From NCBI RefSeq assembly GCF_000737245.1, contig NZ_JPQU01000011.1:62001-126000 (forward strand): a stretch of DNA of 64,000 nt, in the 5' to 3' direction. The notes under the pieces are model-generated. The model worked only from the letters and a program-made list of their open reading frames with translations. It ran no database searches and was not told where the DNA came from. The translations under genes were made by a program, and so were the position numbers. Of the stretch, positions 41,173-53,274 are shown in pieces (position 1 is the first letter of the stretch; the number at the start of each line of letters is the position of its first letter). The DNA comes from Pseudomonas syringae (lineage in GTDB: Bacteria > Pseudomonadota > Gammaproteobacteria > Pseudomonadales > Pseudomonadaceae).

Positions 41173-41593
41173 CTCGAGTCGCCCGTTTCTGGCGGGCGCA
41201 TCGATTTGGCAGCTTACCCAGACCTTTTGGGTGGGCGGCCTGGTGTTGTTGCATCTGGCGATCCTGACGGTGTTGGACCAGACAGGTCTGATACCGTTGC
41301 TGATCCACGGCTTTGTTGGCATTCCTGGCGCATTGCTGGTCGGTTTTGCAGGATTGTGCGCAATGATGCAGATGGCGGTGCTGATCAGGATCGAGCGCGC
41401 TTCGAGTATTTGGCGGGATGTGCGAGGGCGGTTGCTGCTGGTCGCATTGTTTTCTGCGATCAGCTTCTACGGTCTCAGGCATTGGTTGCCCGATGCGGTG
41501 CACTGGCTGTTGATGAGTTATCTGTTTCTAGGTCTGGCAGGCTTGCTGTTGGTTTTGCAGCCCGTGCCGGGAAGAGGCAACAGGGCACGCTGA
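41153..41593 (+). CDS. Four-segment membrane protein (DUF4149-like)
   Basis: A 146-residue membrane protein with about four hydrophobic segments ([65 protein letters not shown]). A TTG at 41153, inside the end of greA, is the only early start in frame. The order greA, this gene, yhbY is conserved in Pseudomonas. It resembles DUF4149-type proteins, but the family call is weak and the function unknown. Confidence 0.7.
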   Translation: MKFATFNSSRPFLAGASIWQLTQTFWVGGLVLLHLAILTVLDQTGLIPLLIHGFVGIPGALLVGFAGLCAMMQMAVLIRIERASSIWRDVRGRLLLVALFSAISFYGLRHWLPDAVHWLLMSYLFLGLAGLLLVLQPVPGRGNRAR

Positions 41594-41614
41594 TGCGGCC
41601 CTGGCTTCGTTTTA

Positions 41615-41923
41615 TCAGTGTGCGCGGTGTACGTTTGAAAGCTGTTTGTTAACCTTCGGATTCTTGCGATAGATCAGCGCCATTTTGCCGATGACCTGCA
41701 CGAGATCCGCGGTACCAGCCTTGCACAATTCTGCAATGGTCTGCAGACGGCTTTCGCGGTCGAGGATATTGAGCTTGATCTTGATCAGCTCGTGATCGCT
41801 CAATGCGCGTTCCAGTTCGGCTAACACACCTTCAGTCAAACCATTGTCCGCCACGATCAATACCGGTTTCAGATGGTGGCCAATGGATTTGTACTGTTTC
41901 TTCTGCTCTTGAGTGAGCGGCAT
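41615..41923 (-). CDS. yhbY: Ribosome assembly RNA-binding protein YhbY
   Basis: A 102-residue CRS1/YhbY-domain protein: KKQYKSIGHHLKPVLIVADNGLTEGVL, then LSDHELIKIKLN and a C-terminal QVIGKMALIYRKNP. YhbY associates with pre-50S particles. It converges with the membrane-protein gene and diverges from rlmE, which starts 104 bases away. Confidence 0.95.
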   Translation of the reverse strand: MPLTQEQKKQYKSIGHHLKPVLIVADNGLTEGVLAELERALSDHELIKIKLNILDRESRLQTIAELCKAGTADLVQVIGKMALIYRKNPKVNKQLSNVHRAH

Positions 41924-42027
41924 AATCTGACCCCTGCGTCTGATCTTGTAAAAAGCGGCGGCCAGTTTACCCGAGCGAGTCCGGGACCGCCCACTTAATC
42001 ACGACTCGTTTATTTTTGAGGTGCCCC

Positions 42028-42678
42028 GTGGCCCGTTCCAAGACAAGCCATAACTGGCTCAAAGAACACTTCGACGACAAATACGTCAAAATGGCGCAAA
42101 AGGACGGCTATCGTTCACGTGCTAGCTACAAACTGCTGGAGATCCAGGAAAAGGACAAAATCATCCGTCCTGGCATGACCGTAATCGACCTTGGCGCGGC
42201 CCCTGGTGGCTGGTCGCAGGTGACCAGTCGTCTGATTGGTGGTCAGGGCCGCCTGATTGCGTCCGATATCCTTGAAATGGACAGCATCCCGGATGTGACC
42301 TTTATTCAGGGCGATTTTACAGAGGACGCGGTGCTGGCTCAGATCCTGGAAGCCGTTGGTAATACGCAAGTGGACCTTGTGATTTCCGATATGGCCCCCA
42401 ATATGAGTGGATTGAGCGCTGTTGATATGCCGCGAGCAATGTTTCTTTGCGAGTTGGCACTCGACCTTGCCGGCCGGGTTTTGCGTCCAGGTGGTGATTT
42501 TTTGATCAAGGTCTTCCAGGGTGAAGGCTTCGATACCTACCACAAGGACATCCGGAAACTGTTCGACAAGGTGCAGATGCGCAAGCCTTTGTCGTCCCGT
42601 GATCGCTCCCGTGAGCAATATCTGCTGGGGCGCGGCTTCAAGGGCATTGATGGCTCGGAGAGCATCGAGCGTTTCTGA
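42028..42678 (+). CDS. rlmE: 23S rRNA 2'-O-methyltransferase RlmE (FtsJ)
   Basis: A 216-residue enzyme with a GTG start at 42028 ([17 protein letters not shown]) and GAGG upstream. The SAM site [12 protein letters not shown] and the K-D-K-E catalytic residues, seen in [19 protein letters not shown] and [11 protein letters not shown], fit RrmJ. It methylates U2552 (E. coli numbering) in 50S subunits. The neighbour ftsH downstream is conserved. Confidence 0.97.
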   Translation: MARSKTSHNWLKEHFDDKYVKMAQKDGYRSRASYKLLEIQEKDKIIRPGMTVIDLGAAPGGWSQVTSRLIGGQGRLIASDILEMDSIPDVTFIQGDFTEDAVLAQILEAVGNTQVDLVISDMAPNMSGLSAVDMPRAMFLCELALDLAGRVLRPGGDFLIKVFQGEGFDTYHKDIRKLFDKVQMRKPLSSRDRSREQYLLGRGFKGIDGSESIERF

Positions 42679-42861
42679 TAGTGAGCGATAGATTTTTTTA
42701 AATGGCCTTGTCGATGCAGCATCACCGAGCATCGTGTAGTCAAAGTTTCACAAAGGGTTACAGACGGCGCCTGCCACATCTGTAACATCTGTAGTAAGTT
42801 AGGCCGGTGAATATCATGCGAGGCACGCTCCAGCGTGGAGCTTGCTTCAGAGGGTAGCTAA

Positions 42862-44781
42862 TTGAACGATATGGCAAAGAATTTGATCCTGTGGTTGATC
42901 ATCGCGGCTGTCCTTGTGACGGTGATGAACAACTTCTCCAGCCCGAACGAGCCGCAGACCCTCAACTACTCTGAGTTCATCCAGCAGGTCAAGGATGGCA
43001 AGGTCGAGAAAGTTGCTGTCGATGGCTACGTCATTACGGGCAAGCGCACCGATGGCGACAATTTCAAGACCATCCGTCCGGCAATTCAGGACAATGGCCT
43101 GATCGGCGACCTGGTTGATAACAACGTTGTTGTCGAAGGCAAACAGCCTGAGCAGCAGAGCATCTGGACTCAGCTGCTGGTTGCGAGCTTCCCGATCCTG
43201 GTGATCATTGCCGTGTTCATGTTCTTCATGCGTCAGATGCAAGGTGGCGCTGGAGGCAAGGGCGGGCCGATGAGTTTCGGCAAGAGCAAGGCGCGCCTGC
43301 TCTCTGAAGATCAGGTCAAGACTACCCTTGCGGACGTTGCTGGTTGCGACGAAGCCAAGGAAGAGGTCGGCGAGCTTGTTGAGTTCCTCCGCGATCCGGG
43401 CAAGTTCCAGCGCCTGGGGGGGCGAATTCCTCGTGGTGTCCTGATGGTGGGTCCACCCGGTACCGGTAAAACCTTGCTAGCCAAGGCGATTGCTGGCGAA
43501 GCCAAAGTACCGTTCTTCACCATTTCCGGTTCTGACTTTGTTGAGATGTTCGTAGGTGTCGGCGCGAGCCGCGTCCGTGACATGTTCGAGCAAGCCAAGA
43601 AACACGCTCCCTGCATCATCTTCATCGACGAAATTGACGCCGTCGGCCGTCATCGTGGCGCTGGCATGGGCGGTGGTCATGATGAGCGTGAGCAGACCCT
43701 CAACCAGTTGCTGGTAGAGATGGATGGTTTCGAGATGAATGACGGCATCATCGTCATCGCCGCAACCAACCGTCCGGATGTATTGGACCCGGCTCTGCTG
43801 CGTCCAGGCCGGTTTGACCGCCAGGTTGTGGTTGGTCTACCAGACATTCGTGGTCGTGAGCAGATTCTCAAAGTCCACATGCGTAAAGTGCCGATGGGCG
43901 ACGACGTCAATGCGGGTGTTATTGCTCGTGGTACACCGGGCTTCTCCGGCGCCGACCTCGCCAACCTGGTCAACGAGGCCTCTCTGTTTGCGGCTCGTAC
44001 CGGCAAGCGCATTGTCGAGATGAAAGAGTTCGAGCTCGCCAAAGACAAGATCATGATGGGTGCCGAGCGCAAATCCATGGTCATGTCCGAGAAAGAGAAG
44101 CGCAATACTGCTTACCATGAAGCGGGTCACGCAATCGTTGGTCGTGTTGTGCCTGAGCATGACCCGGTCTACAAAGTGTCGATCATTCCTCGCGGCCGTG
44201 CGCTGGGTGTGACGATGTTCCTGCCAGAGGAAGATCGTTACAGCTTGTCCAAGCGTGCGCTCATCAGCCAGATCTGTTCGCTGTATGGTGGTCGGATTGC
44301 TGAAGAAATGACCTTGGGCTTTGATGGCGTAACAACTGGTGCATCCAATGACATCATGCGCGCAAGTCAGATTGCGCGGAACATGGTGACCAAGTGGGGC
44401 TTGTCCGAGAAGCTGGGCCCGCTGCTGTACGGTGAAGATGAAGACCAGGGTTATCTGGGGCGTGGTGGCGGTGGCCCGAGCAGTGGTCTGTCGGCTGACA
44501 CGGCTCGCCTGATCGATTCGGAAGTTCGCAGCATCATTGATCAGTGCTATGGCACCGCGAAGCAGATCCTCACCGACAATCGTGAGAAGCTCGACGCGAT
44601 GGCTGATGCGTTGATGAAGTATGAAACGATTGATGCCGAGCAGATCGACGATATTATGGCTGGCCGTATTCCGCGTGAGCCGCGCGATTGGGAAGGTGGT
44701 TCGGGTACTCCAAGTACGCCGGCAACTCCTCCGGATGTTCGTCCGGAAGCCCCGATTGGCGGCCCAGCTGCTGAACACTAA
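42862..44781 (+). CDS. ftsH: ATP-dependent zinc metalloprotease FtsH
   Basis: A 639-residue inner-membrane protease, most likely starting with TTG at 42862 (GAGGG upstream); an ATG at 42871 is the alternative. Two transmembrane segments flank a periplasmic domain (8-25 and about 105-122). Walker A GPPGTGKT lies near 197, Walker [10 protein letters not shown] near 251 and zinc-binding HEAGH near 419. It degrades membrane proteins and regulators such as sigma-32 and LpxC in relatives. Confidence 0.98.
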   Translation: MNDMAKNLILWLIIAAVLVTVMNNFSSPNEPQTLNYSEFIQQVKDGKVEKVAVDGYVITGKRTDGDNFKTIRPAIQDNGLIGDLVDNNVVVEGKQPEQQSIWTQLLVASFPILVIIAVFMFFMRQMQGGAGGKGGPMSFGKSKARLLSEDQVKTTLADVAGCDEAKEEVGELVEFLRDPGKFQRLGGRIPRGVLMVGPPGTGKTLLAKAIAGEAKVPFFTISGSDFVEMFVGVGASRVRDMFEQAKKHAPCIIFIDEIDAVGRHRGAGMGGGHDEREQTLNQLLVEMDGFEMNDGIIVIAATNRPDVLDPALLRPGRFDRQVVVGLPDIRGREQILKVHMRKVPMGDDVNAGVIARGTPGFSGADLANLVNEASLFAARTGKRIVEMKEFELAKDKIMMGAERKSMVMSEKEKRNTAYHEAGHAIVGRVVPEHDPVYKVSIIPRGRALGVTMFLPEEDRYSLSKRALISQICSLYGGRIAEEMTLGFDGVTTGASNDIMRASQIARNMVTKWGLSEKLGPLLYGEDEDQGYLGRGGGGPSSGLSADTARLIDSEVRSIIDQCYGTAKQILTDNREKLDAMADALMKYETIDAEQIDDIMAGRIPREPRDWEGGSGTPSTPATPPDVRPEAPIGGPAAEH

Positions 44782-44789
44782 GGTCTGAC

Positions 44790-45641
44790 ATGACTTCTGC
44801 GCTGTACCCAACCCGGTTGCCTTGCGGCAACCGGGTTCTTGATTTAGCCCACACGCACGTGATGGGTATTCTCAATGCCACTCCAGACTCCTTCTCTGAC
44901 GGCGGTCGCTACACGCAGCTGGATGCCGCCTTGCGCCATGCAGAAGCGATGGTCGCGGCAGGCGCGACCCTGATTGATGTTGGCGGCGAGTCAACTCGTC
45001 CTGGCGCGCGGGCAGTCACTTCTTCAGAAGAGCTTGAGCGCGTGGCACCAGTCGTTGAAGCGTTGAGTCGCGAGCTCGATGTCATCATCTCGGTTGATAC
45101 CTCGACTCCTGCAGTCATCACTGAGGCAGCCCGCCTCGGTGCAGGGCTCATCAATGACGTTCGCTCGTTGCGTCGAGAGGGTGCGCTAAAGGCCGCCGCA
45201 GCGACCGGACTGCCTGTGTGTCTGATGCACATGCTTGGCGAGCCTGGAGACATGCAGGACAATCCACAATACGAAAACCTGCTGGCTGAGGTCGGTGCCT
45301 TCCTGCGTGAGCGCATGCAGCAATGCGCCGCAGCAGGCATTCCCCACGAGCGGATTATTCTTGATCCTGGCTTTGGCTTTGCGAAAAGCCTCGACCATAA
45401 TTTAAGTCTCTTCAAGCATATGCAGGAGCTGCATGCGCTGGGGCGACCGTTGTTGGTCGGTGTATCGCGCAAGAGCATGATCGGGGCCGCGTTGGGTCGT
45501 CCGGTGGGTGAGCGCCTCTATGGTGGTCTGGCGCTTGCTGCGCTGGCCATGACCAAGGGTGCAAAAATTTTGCGTGTTCACGACGTCGCCGAAACGGTTG
45601 ATGTTGTGCGCATGATTGCCGCCGTTGAAGCGGCGAAGTAA
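44790..45641 (+). CDS. folP: Dihydropteroate synthase
   Basis: A 283-residue TIM-barrel enzyme of folate synthesis. The conserved GILNATPDSFSDGG near residue 23 binds the pterin; LIDVGGESTRPGA and DPGFGFAKSLDHN follow. It joins p-aminobenzoate to the pterin and is the sulfonamide target. It starts eight bases after ftsH and precedes glmM by 15, forming one operon. Confidence 0.98.
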   Translation: MTSALYPTRLPCGNRVLDLAHTHVMGILNATPDSFSDGGRYTQLDAALRHAEAMVAAGATLIDVGGESTRPGARAVTSSEELERVAPVVEALSRELDVIISVDTSTPAVITEAARLGAGLINDVRSLRREGALKAAAATGLPVCLMHMLGEPGDMQDNPQYENLLAEVGAFLRERMQQCAAAGIPHERIILDPGFGFAKSLDHNLSLFKHMQELHALGRPLLVGVSRKSMIGAALGRPVGERLYGGLALAALAMTKGAKILRVHDVAETVDVVRMIAAVEAAK

Positions 45642-45656
45642 GAACACGGAGCACTC

Positions 45657-46997
45657 ATGACTACAAAAAAATATTTCGGAACCGACGGTATCCGCGGTCG
45701 AGTCGGGCAATTCCCCATCACTCCCGAATTCATGCTCAAGCTGGGCTGGGCGGCAGGGATGGCCTTCCGTCGTCTTGGTGCCTGCCGCATTCTGGTCGGA
45801 AAAGACACGCGTATCTCTGGCTACATGTTCGAATCTGCGCTCGAGGCCGGACTTTCCGCTGCCGGTGCAGATGTGATGCTGCTGGGCCCGATGCCAACGC
45901 CTGCCATTGCCTATCTGACGCGTACGTTCCACGCAGAAGCGGGCATTGTGATCAGCGCATCGCACAATCCGCACTACGACAACGGGATCAAGTTCTTCTC
46001 GGGTCAGGGCACCAAGTTGCCTGACGAGATTGAGCTCATGATCGAAGAGTTGATGGATACTCCGATGACCGTGGTCGAATCGGAGAAGCTCGGCAAGGTT
46101 TCGCGTATCAACGACGCGGCCGGTCGCTATATAGAGTTTTGTAAAAGCAGCGTCCCGACCAGCACCGATTTCGCTGGCCTGAAGCTGGTCATCGACTGTG
46201 CTCACGGCGCGACCTACAAAGTGGCGCCCAATGTCTTTCGCGAATTGGGTGCGCAAGTGACTGTGCTGTCAGCGCAGCCTGACGGTTTGAACATCAATGA
46301 AAACTGCGGCTCTACCCATATGGGTGCGCTACAGGCTGCGGTTCTCGCCGGGCATGCTGATCTCGGCATCGGTTTTGACGGTGATGGTGACCGGGTACTG
46401 ATGGTTGATCACACCGGCGCTGTAGTTGATGGTGATGAGTTGCTGTTTATCATTGCTCGCGATCTTCATGCGCGTGGTCGTCTGCAGGGCGGTGTCGTCG
46501 GCACGTTGATGAGCAATCTGGGTCTTGAGTTGGCTTTGGCTGATCTCGATATCCCGTTTGTCCGCGCCAATGTGGGGGATCGCTACGTCATTGCCGAGCT
46601 TCTGGAGCGTAACTGGCAGGTCGGTGGAGAGAACTCCGGTCATGTTGTCTGCTTCCAGCACACCACTACGGGTGATGCGATCATTGCGGCGCTTCAGGTG
46701 CTGCTCGCACTGCGTCGCAGTGGTGAAAGCCTTGCTCAGGCCCGTCAGGCGCTGCGCAAGTGTCCGCAGGTGCTGATCAATGTCCGGTTTTCCGGTGGCG
46801 TTGATCCGGTGACTCATCCTGCTGTGCAGGAAGCTTGCGAGCGTGTAACGCTTGCAATGGCGGGTCGTGGTCGGGTGCTGTTGCGCAAATCAGGCACCGA
46901 GCCGTTGGTTCGTGTAATGGTGGAAGGTGAGGATGAAGATCAGGTCCGCGGCTATGCCGAGGAGCTGGCGAAGCTGGTAAGCGAAGTTTGCGCCTGA
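45657..46997 (+). CDS. glmM: Phosphoglucosamine mutase
   Basis: A 446-residue enzyme converting glucosamine-6-phosphate to glucosamine-1-phosphate for peptidoglycan and LPS. The catalytic phosphoserine lies in [16 protein letters not shown] near residue 100; the Mg-binding loop DGDGDRV and the sugar loop GENSGHV follow; the phosphate loop [12 protein letters not shown] is near the end. The start is ATG at 45657. Confidence 0.98.
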   Translation: MTTKKYFGTDGIRGRVGQFPITPEFMLKLGWAAGMAFRRLGACRILVGKDTRISGYMFESALEAGLSAAGADVMLLGPMPTPAIAYLTRTFHAEAGIVISASHNPHYDNGIKFFSGQGTKLPDEIELMIEELMDTPMTVVESEKLGKVSRINDAAGRYIEFCKSSVPTSTDFAGLKLVIDCAHGATYKVAPNVFRELGAQVTVLSAQPDGLNINENCGSTHMGALQAAVLAGHADLGIGFDGDGDRVLMVDHTGAVVDGDELLFIIARDLHARGRLQGGVVGTLMSNLGLELALADLDIPFVRANVGDRYVIAELLERNWQVGGENSGHVVCFQHTTTGDAIIAALQVLLALRRSGESLAQARQALRKCPQVLINVRFSGGVDPVTHPAVQEACERVTLAMAGRGRVLLRKSGTEPLVRVMVEGEDEDQVRGYAEELAKLVSEVCA

Positions 46998-47063
46998 TTT
47001 CGGCTTGCCAGTGTTGAAAGTGTTGGGTAACATCTGCGCCCACTTTGACCGACGAGGTACAGC

Positions 47064-47819
47064 ATGCGTCGCCCTATGGTAGCTGGTAACTGGAAGATGC
47101 ACGGTACCCGCGCCAGCGTCGCTGAGCTGATCGAGGGCCTTGGTAATCAGGTTCTCCCTGGCGGTGTTGATGTGGCGGTGTTTCCGTCGAGTCTGCACAT
47201 CAACCTTGTGGTTGATGGTTTGCAGGGCAAATCGATTTCTGTAGGTGCGCAGGATTGTGCGCACCAGGCGGAGCAGGGTGCGTTGACCGGTGAGATATCT
47301 CCCGTTCAACTGGCCGATGCAGGTTGCAAGCTGGTGCTTGTTGGGCATTCGGAGCGTCGCCTGATCATGGGCGAAAGCGATGATGCGCTGATTCGCAAGT
47401 TCGCTGCAGCTCAGGCAAGCGGCCTTACGCCGGTACTGTGCATTGGTGAAACCCTTGAAGAGCGTGAAGCTGGTAAAACGCTTGAAGTTGTCGGGCAGCA
47501 GCTCGATAGCATCATCGTAGAGCTGGGTATCGAAGCCTTCGTAAATGCAGTAATCGCTTACGAGCCTGTCTGGGCCATTGGTACCGGATTGACTGCTTCG
47601 CCTCAACAGGCGCAGGACGTGCACGCAGCTATACGTGCGCAGTTGGCGAAAGAGAATGCTGAGGTCGCACAAGGCGTGCGACTTCTTTATGGCGGCAGCG
47701 TGAAGGCGGCCAATGCGGTCGAACTGTTCGGCATGCCGGATATCGATGGGGGCCTCATTGGTGGTGCCTCCCTGAATGCAGCTGAGTTCGGTGCGATCTG
47801 TCGCGCCGCGGGAAACTGA
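47064..47819 (+). CDS. tpiA: Triose-phosphate isomerase
   Basis: A 251-residue TIM barrel. GNWKMHGT holds the active-site Asn and Lys, VGHSERR the catalytic His, [11 protein letters not shown] the catalytic Glu and LYGGSV the phosphate site. It interconverts DHAP and glyceraldehyde-3-phosphate. secG begins four bases after the stop. Confidence 0.99.
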   Translation: MRRPMVAGNWKMHGTRASVAELIEGLGNQVLPGGVDVAVFPSSLHINLVVDGLQGKSISVGAQDCAHQAEQGALTGEISPVQLADAGCKLVLVGHSERRLIMGESDDALIRKFAAAQASGLTPVLCIGETLEEREAGKTLEVVGQQLDSIIVELGIEAFVNAVIAYEPVWAIGTGLTASPQQAQDVHAAIRAQLAKENAEVAQGVRLLYGGSVKAANAVELFGMPDIDGGLIGGASLNAAEFGAICRAAGN

Positions 47820-47823
47820 AAAA

Positions 47824-48204
47824 ATGCTGGAAACAGTCGTAGTCGTTTTTCATCTGTTGGCCGCTCTGGGCGTTGTTGCTCTGGTATTGCTGCAGCAGGG
47901 TAAGGGTGCGGACGCTGGTGCGTCTTTCGGAGCAGGTGCATCAAATACTGTATTCGGAAGCCAAGGTTCCTCTACCTTTCTTAGTAAGTTTACTGGTATA
48001 CTCGCCGCAGCTTTTTTCATAACCAGCTTGGGGTTAGGTTACTATGCTAAAGAGAAAGCTCATGGGCTGACTCAAGCAGGTTTGCCAGATCCAGCGGTCA
48101 TGGAAGTGAAGCAAAAACCGGCAGCAGATGATGTTCCGGTGCTCGAAGCGCAAAAGCCAGCAGTAGTTCCTGCTGACGTACCTCAAGCTCCAGAGCAGAA
48201 GTAA
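47824..48204 (+). CDS. secG: Preprotein translocase subunit SecG
   Basis: A 126-residue protein from the ATG at 47824 with two transmembrane segments ([20 protein letters not shown] and [19 protein letters not shown]) and the family [20 protein letters not shown] loop. The C-terminal tail is Pro/Val/Lys rich. It aids SecYE-dependent export. Two tRNA genes follow. Confidence 0.97.
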   Translation: MLETVVVVFHLLAALGVVALVLLQQGKGADAGASFGAGASNTVFGSQGSSTFLSKFTGILAAAFFITSLGLGYYAKEKAHGLTQAGLPDPAVMEVKQKPAADDVPVLEAQKPAVVPADVPQAPEQK

Positions 48205-48249
48205 GGTTTCAACAGGCAGTGATGTTTGAGGCTGCCAAAGAGTTGTATT

Positions 48250-48335
48250 GCCGAGGTGGTGGAATTGGTAGACACGCAACCTTGAGGTGGTTGTGCCCAT
48301 AGGGTGTAGGGGTTCGAGTCCCCTTCTCGGTACCA
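48250..48335 (+). tRNA. tRNA-Leu (GAG)
   Basis: 86 nt with encoded CCA. The acceptor GCCGAGG pairs with TCTCGGT less one wobble; the long variable arm is that of a class II tRNA; the anticodon loop reads CTTGAGG, anticodon GAG. The T-arm is GGGGTTCGAGTCCCC. Confidence 0.97.
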
Positions 48336-48340
48336 ATTAT

Positions 48341-48369
48341 CAGGAGAGCCCGCTGTTGCGGGCTTTCTT
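48341..48369 (+). terminator. Hairpin between the two tRNA genes
   Basis: AGAGCCCGC-TGTT-GCGGGCTTTCTTG just after tRNA-Leu. The T-run is short, so read-through into tRNA-fMet is possible. Confidence 0.75.
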
Positions 48370-48431
48370 GTAGGTGGAAGGTTACATTGACCCTGCAAGG
48401 GATCAGTCGTATACTTCCGCCCCAGCTTTGT

Positions 48432-48508
<77 letters not shown>

Positions 48509-48510
48509 GT

Positions 48511-48541
48511 TTAAGGAGCCCCTTTTAAGGGGCTTTTTGTT
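48511..48541 (+). terminator. Terminator after tRNA-fMet
   Basis: AAGGAGCCCC-TTTT-AAGGGGCTTTTTGTT, immediately after the tRNA. Confidence 0.85.
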
Positions 48542-48583
48542 AGCTGGATACTTTCAACGCCGCTGTTCGACGGCGTTTCAAGG

Positions 48584-48610
48584 ATGGGCGTTTCGCCCAT
48601 TTTTTTATTT
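48584..48610 (+). terminator. Terminator or attenuator before rimP
   Basis: ATGGGCG-TTT-CGCCCAT followed by seven T bases, only 37 bases before the rimP start. Upstream is a further hairpin (AACGCCG/CGGCGTT, 48556-48577). Confidence 0.85.
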
Positions 48611-48646
48611 TGCATAGCATGCACATACATGCACGAGGGGGTTCAG

Positions 48647-49105
48647 GTGTCGAGCAAGCTAGAAGAGCTGCAGGCCTTGCTGGCCCCGGTGGTCGTGGCC
48701 CTAGGCTATGAATGCTGGGGTATTGAGTTTTCGGCTCAAGGTCGCCACTCAATGTTGCGCGTTTATATCGATAAAGAGGGCGGCGTGCTGGTGGACGATT
48801 GCGCCATCGTCAGCCGTCAGATCAGCGGTGTCCTGGACGTTGAAGATCCGATTTCCGTTGAATACACCCTTGAAGTTTCCTCGCCTGGCATGGAACGCCC
48901 ACTGTTCACTCTTGAGCAGTTCGCAAAATTTGCCGGTGAACAAGTGAAGATCAAGCTGCGCTCGCCTTTCGAAGGCCGACGCAACTTTCAGGGCCTTCTA
49001 CGCGGTGTAGAAGAGCAGGACATTGTGGTGCAGGTTGAAGACCATGAGTTCCTGCTGCCGATCGATATGATCGACAAGGCCAACATTATTCCCACGTTTG
49101 ACTGA
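48647..49105 (+). CDS. rimP: Ribosome maturation factor RimP
   Basis: A 152-residue protein from the GTG at 48647 ([16 protein letters not shown]), chosen because GAGGGG lies six bases upstream; an ATG at 48629 would add six residues. The N-terminal domain has [25 protein letters not shown], the C-terminal SH3-like part [16 protein letters not shown]. It is needed for 30S assembly. It begins the rimP-nusA-infB-rbfA-truB block. Confidence 0.96.
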   Translation: MSSKLEELQALLAPVVVALGYECWGIEFSAQGRHSMLRVYIDKEGGVLVDDCAIVSRQISGVLDVEDPISVEYTLEVSSPGMERPLFTLEQFAKFAGEQVKIKLRSPFEGRRNFQGLLRGVEEQDIVVQVEDHEFLLPIDMIDKANIIPTFD

Positions 49106-49164
49106 TACGTGCCAAATACTGCGGATCCCGCGGATCCAATGGCTTGCGAAAGGCGAGGCGTACG

Positions 49165-50646
49165 ATGAGCAAAGAAGTACTGCTGGTTGTTGAGTCGGTG
49201 TCCAATGAAAAGGGCGTCCCGGCAGGAGTGATTTTTGAGGCGCTTGAGTTGGCTCTGGCCACCGCGACTAAAAAACGCTTTGAAGATGAAGTTGAGCTGC
49301 GTGTAGAAATCAATCGTCAGACGGGTAACTACGAGACGTTCCGCCGCTGGACTGTTGTCGAAGACGAAGACCTGGACGATCCGGCTTACGAGTTGGCAGT
49401 TGATCAGGCTCAAGAGAAGCGCCCGGGTGCTGTAGCGGGCGATCTGATCGAAGAAAAAATCGAATCTATCGAATTTGGTCGTATCGCTGCGCAAACCGCC
49501 AAGCAAGTCATTGTGCAGAAGGTTCGCGAAGCTGAGCGCGCGCAGGTTGTTGATGCGTATCGCGAGCGTCTGGGCGAGATCATCTCCGGTACCGTCAAGA
49601 AAGTTACCCGTGACAACGTGATCGTTGACTTGGGTAACAATGCTGAAGCGTTGCTGGCCCGTGAAGACATTATTTCCCGCGAAACCTTCCGCGTAGGTGT
49701 CCGTTTGCGGGCCCTGCTGAAGGAAATTCGTACTGAAAACCGTGGCCCTCAGCTGATCCTGTCGCGTACAGCGCCAGAGATGCTGATCGAGCTTTTCCGC
49801 ATTGAAGTGCCGGAAATTGCCGAAGGTCTGATTGAGGTGATGGCTGCCTCTCGTGACCCGGGTTCGCGTGCAAAAATCGCTGTTCGCTCCAAGGACAAAC
49901 GAATCGACCCACAAGGCGCCTGCATCGGCATGCGCGGTTCGCGAGTTCAGGCTGTTTCGGGCGAACTGGGTGGCGAGCGAGTGGATATTGTCCTCTGGGA
50001 CGACAATCCGGCTCAGTTCGTTATCAATGCGATGTCCCCGGCGGAAGTTGCGGCAATCATCGTTGATGAAGATGCCCATGCCATGGATATCGCGGTCGGT
50101 GCCGACAACCTGGCTCAGGCCATTGGTCGCGGCGGTCAGAACGTGCGTCTGGCCAGCCAGTTGACCGGTTGGACCCTGAACGTCATGACCGAATCGGACA
50201 TCCAGGCCAAGCAGCAAGCAGAGACCGGTGACATTCTGCGCAACTTCATCGAAGAGCTGGAAGTCGACGAAGATCTGGCGCAGGTGCTGGTTGATGAAGG
50301 CTTCACCAGCCTGGAAGAGATTGCCTACGTACCGGTGGAGGAGATGCTCAACATCGACGGCTTTGACGAGGAAACCGTCAACGAGCTTCGCGCTCGGGCC
50401 AAGGATCGTTTGTTGACCAAAGCCATCGCTACAGAGGAAAAGCTGGCAGACGCCCATCCGGCCGAAGACCTGCTCTCACTTGAGGGTATGGACAAGGATT
50501 TGGCGATGGAACTGGCGGTGCGCGGCGTAGTTACCCGCGAAGACCTGGCCGAGCAGTCTATTGACGATCTGCTCGACATCGACGGCATCGACGATATTCG
50601 TGCCGGCAAGTTGATCATGGCCGCCCGAGCCCACTGGTTCGAGTAA
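49165..50646 (+). CDS. nusA: Transcription termination/antitermination factor NusA
   Basis: A 493-residue protein from the ATG at 49165. The N-terminal polymerase-binding domain is followed by S1 (about 135-200, [24 protein letters not shown]), two KH domains ([29 protein letters not shown]) and two C-terminal acidic repeats ([26 protein letters not shown]). It controls pausing, termination and antitermination. Confidence 0.98.
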   Translation: MSKEVLLVVESVSNEKGVPAGVIFEALELALATATKKRFEDEVELRVEINRQTGNYETFRRWTVVEDEDLDDPAYELAVDQAQEKRPGAVAGDLIEEKIESIEFGRIAAQTAKQVIVQKVREAERAQVVDAYRERLGEIISGTVKKVTRDNVIVDLGNNAEALLAREDIISRETFRVGVRLRALLKEIRTENRGPQLILSRTAPEMLIELFRIEVPEIAEGLIEVMAASRDPGSRAKIAVRSKDKRIDPQGACIGMRGSRVQAVSGELGGERVDIVLWDDNPAQFVINAMSPAEVAAIIVDEDAHAMDIAVGADNLAQAIGRGGQNVRLASQLTGWTLNVMTESDIQAKQQAETGDILRNFIEELEVDEDLAQVLVDEGFTSLEEIAYVPVEEMLNIDGFDEETVNELRARAKDRLLTKAIATEEKLADAHPAEDLLSLEGMDKDLAMELAVRGVVTREDLAEQSIDDLLDIDGIDDIRAGKLIMAARAHWFE

Positions 50647-50673
50647 TTAGGCGCGGCCTGAGGAGAGAAGTGC

Positions 50674-53202
50674 ATGACGCAAGTCACGGTGAAACAACTG
50701 GCCGATGAGGTCAAAACACCGGTAGAGCGCCTGTTGCAGCAGATGCGTGAGGCAGGTCTGCCGCACACCGCCGCCGAAGAACATGTGACTGACAGTGAGA
50801 AGCAATCTTTGCTGACTCACTTGAAGAGCAGTCACAAGGCGAAAGTGGAAGAACCACGCAAGATTACGCTGCAGCGTAAAACTACCAGCACCCTGCGTGT
50901 TGCTGGCAGCAAAAGCATCAGTGTTGAAGTACGCAAGAAAAAAGTATTCGTACAGCGTAGCCCGGAAGAAATCGAAGCCGAGCGTAAGCGTGAGCTGGAC
51001 GAGCGTCGTGCGGTAGAAAATGCTGCACGTCAAAAGGCTGAAGAAGAAGCCAAGCGTCGCGCTGAAGAAGAAGCGCGCAACCAGCCTTCTGCTCCCGCGA
51101 ATGCTGCTTCTGAAGCCGTGGCCGCTCCGGCAGCCCCTGCTCCAGCCGCTCAGCAGCCAGCGCACGAAGCGCCGGTTGCCGCGCCAGCCCCTGCTCCGGC
51201 AGAAGCTCGCAAGCGAGACGAACAGCGCCGCCCGGACAAACCGCGCAGCGACGACAGAAATGCACGTGGCGGCGACGGCGATCGCAAGAACGCCCCGCAT
51301 CGTGCTTCTGTAAAAGAAAAAGCACCGGCACCACGCGTGGCGCCTCGCACTACCGACGAAGAAAGCGATGGCTTCCGTCGCGGCGGTCGTGGCAAGGCCA
51401 AACTGAAGAAGCGTAATGCTCACGGTTTCCAGAGCCCAACAGGTCCTCTGGTTCGTGACGTGAAAATCGGTGAGACCATCTCTGTCGGCGACCTGGCACA
51501 ACAAATGTCGGTCAAGGCAGCTGAGATCATCAAGTTCATGTTCAAGCTGGGTACTCCAGCCACCATCAACCAGGTACTGGATCAGGAAACTGCCCAACTG
51601 GTTGCTGAAGAACTGGGCCACAAAGTTACGCTGGTAAGCGACACCGCTCTGGAAGATTCCCTGGCAGAGTCGTTGAAGTTTGAAGGTGAAACCTTCTCCC
51701 GTGCGCCGGTTGTGACCGTAATGGGCCACGTTGACCACGGTAAGACTTCCCTGCTCGACTACATCCGTCGTGCCAAGGTTGCAGCGGGCGAAGCCGGCGG
51801 CATCACTCAGCACATCGGTGCATACCACGTTGAAACCGAACGCGGCATGGTCACTTTCCTCGATACCCCGGGCCACGCCGCGTTTACCGCGATGCGTGCT
51901 CGTGGTGCCAAGGCGACTGACATCGTGATTCTGGTTGTCGCGGCGGACGACGGCGTTATGCCGCAGACCATCGAGGCAGTACAGCACGCCAAGGCTGCTG
52001 GTGTTCCTCTGGTTGTTGCAGTGAACAAGATCGACAAGCCGGGCGCCGATCTCGATCGCATCCGTAGCGAGTTGTCGGTTCACGGTGTGACGTCTGAAGA
52101 GTGGGGCGGTGAAACGCCGTTCGTTTCGGTCTCCGCGAAGATGGGTACCGGCGTCGACGAACTGCTTGAAGCCGTTCTGTTGCAGGCTGAAGTTCTGGAA
52201 CTGACAGCTACACCTTCGGCCCCAGGTCGCGGTGTTGTCGTTGAATCCCGTCTCGACAAGGGCCGCGGCCCGGTTGCGACCGTTCTGGTTCAGGACGGTA
52301 CGCTGCGTCAAGGCGACATGGTGCTGGTCGGTTCGAACTACGGCCGCGTTCGCGCCATGCTCGACGAGAACGGCAAGCCAATCAAGGAAGCAGGTCCAGC
52401 CATTCCAGTCGAAATTCTCGGCCTGGACGGTACACCGGACGCTGGCGACGAGATGAGCGTTGTTGCTGACGAGAAGAAAGCCCGTGAAGTGGCTCTGTTC
52501 CGTCAAGGCAAGTTCCGCGAAGTCAAACTGGCCCGTGCCCACGCTGGCAAGCTGGAGAACATCTTCGAGAACATGGGTCAGGAAGAGAAGAAGACGCTTA
52601 ACATCGTCCTCAAATCTGATGTCCGTGGTTCCCTGGAAGCTCTGCAGGGCGCATTGAACGGCCTGGGTAACGACGAAGTGCAAGTGCGTGTGGTCGGTGG
52701 CGGTGTCGGTGGTATCACCGAGAGCGACGCTAACCTGGCGCTGGCTTCCAACGCTGTACTGTTCGGTTTCAACGTGCGTGCCGATGCTGGCGCTCGCAGA
52801 ATCGTCGAGCAGGAAGGTCTGGATATGCGTTACTACAACGTGATCTACGACATCATCGAAGACGTCAAGAAAGCCCTTACCGGTATGCTTGGCAGCGACG
52901 TCCGGGAGAATATCCTGGGTGTTGCCGAAGTCCGCGACGTGTTCCGTTCGCCGAAATTCGGTGCAATTGCTGGCTGTATGGTTATCGAAGGTGTTGTGCA
53001 CCGTAACCGTCCAATCCGCGTACTGCGTGAAGATATCGTTATCTTCGAAGGCGAGCTGGAATCCCTGCGTCGCTTCAAGGATGACGCTTCCGAAGTTCGT
53101 GCCGGCATGGAATGTGGTATTGGCGTCAAGAGCTACAACGACGTCAAAGTCGGTGACAAGATCGAAGTCTTCGAGAAGGTCCAAGTGGCTCGCAGCCTTT
53201 AA
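50674..53202 (+). CDS. infB: Translation initiation factor IF-2
   Basis: An 842-residue GTPase. An N-terminal IF2_N domain (1-50) is followed by a long charged, Ala/Glu/Arg-rich linker, a second IF2_N near 265-315, then the G domain with GHVDHGKTS near 350, DTPGH near 397 and NKID near 450. Domains C1 and C2 bind fMet-tRNA, whose gene lies just upstream of this operon. Confidence 0.98.
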   Translation: MTQVTVKQLADEVKTPVERLLQQMREAGLPHTAAEEHVTDSEKQSLLTHLKSSHKAKVEEPRKITLQRKTTSTLRVAGSKSISVEVRKKKVFVQRSPEEIEAERKRELDERRAVENAARQKAEEEAKRRAEEEARNQPSAPANAASEAVAAPAAPAPAAQQPAHEAPVAAPAPAPAEARKRDEQRRPDKPRSDDRNARGGDGDRKNAPHRASVKEKAPAPRVAPRTTDEESDGFRRGGRGKAKLKKRNAHGFQSPTGPLVRDVKIGETISVGDLAQQMSVKAAEIIKFMFKLGTPATINQVLDQETAQLVAEELGHKVTLVSDTALEDSLAESLKFEGETFSRAPVVTVMGHVDHGKTSLLDYIRRAKVAAGEAGGITQHIGAYHVETERGMVTFLDTPGHAAFTAMRARGAKATDIVILVVAADDGVMPQTIEAVQHAKAAGVPLVVAVNKIDKPGADLDRIRSELSVHGVTSEEWGGETPFVSVSAKMGTGVDELLEAVLLQAEVLELTATPSAPGRGVVVESRLDKGRGPVATVLVQDGTLRQGDMVLVGSNYGRVRAMLDENGKPIKEAGPAIPVEILGLDGTPDAGDEMSVVADEKKAREVALFRQGKFREVKLARAHAGKLENIFENMGQEEKKTLNIVLKSDVRGSLEALQGALNGLGNDEVQVRVVGGGVGGITESDANLALASNAVLFGFNVRADAGARRIVEQEGLDMRYYNVIYDIIEDVKKALTGMLGSDVRENILGVAEVRDVFRSPKFGAIAGCMVIEGVVHRNRPIRVLREDIVIFEGELESLRRFKDDASEVRAGMECGIGVKSYNDVKVGDKIEVFEKVQVARSL

Positions 53203-53274
53203 GTCGCGAGCTATAGGAGCCATGGCAGGTCGTAGCATGAAAATGCCGCAGCCCCTGTCATGGGCTCAACACGC

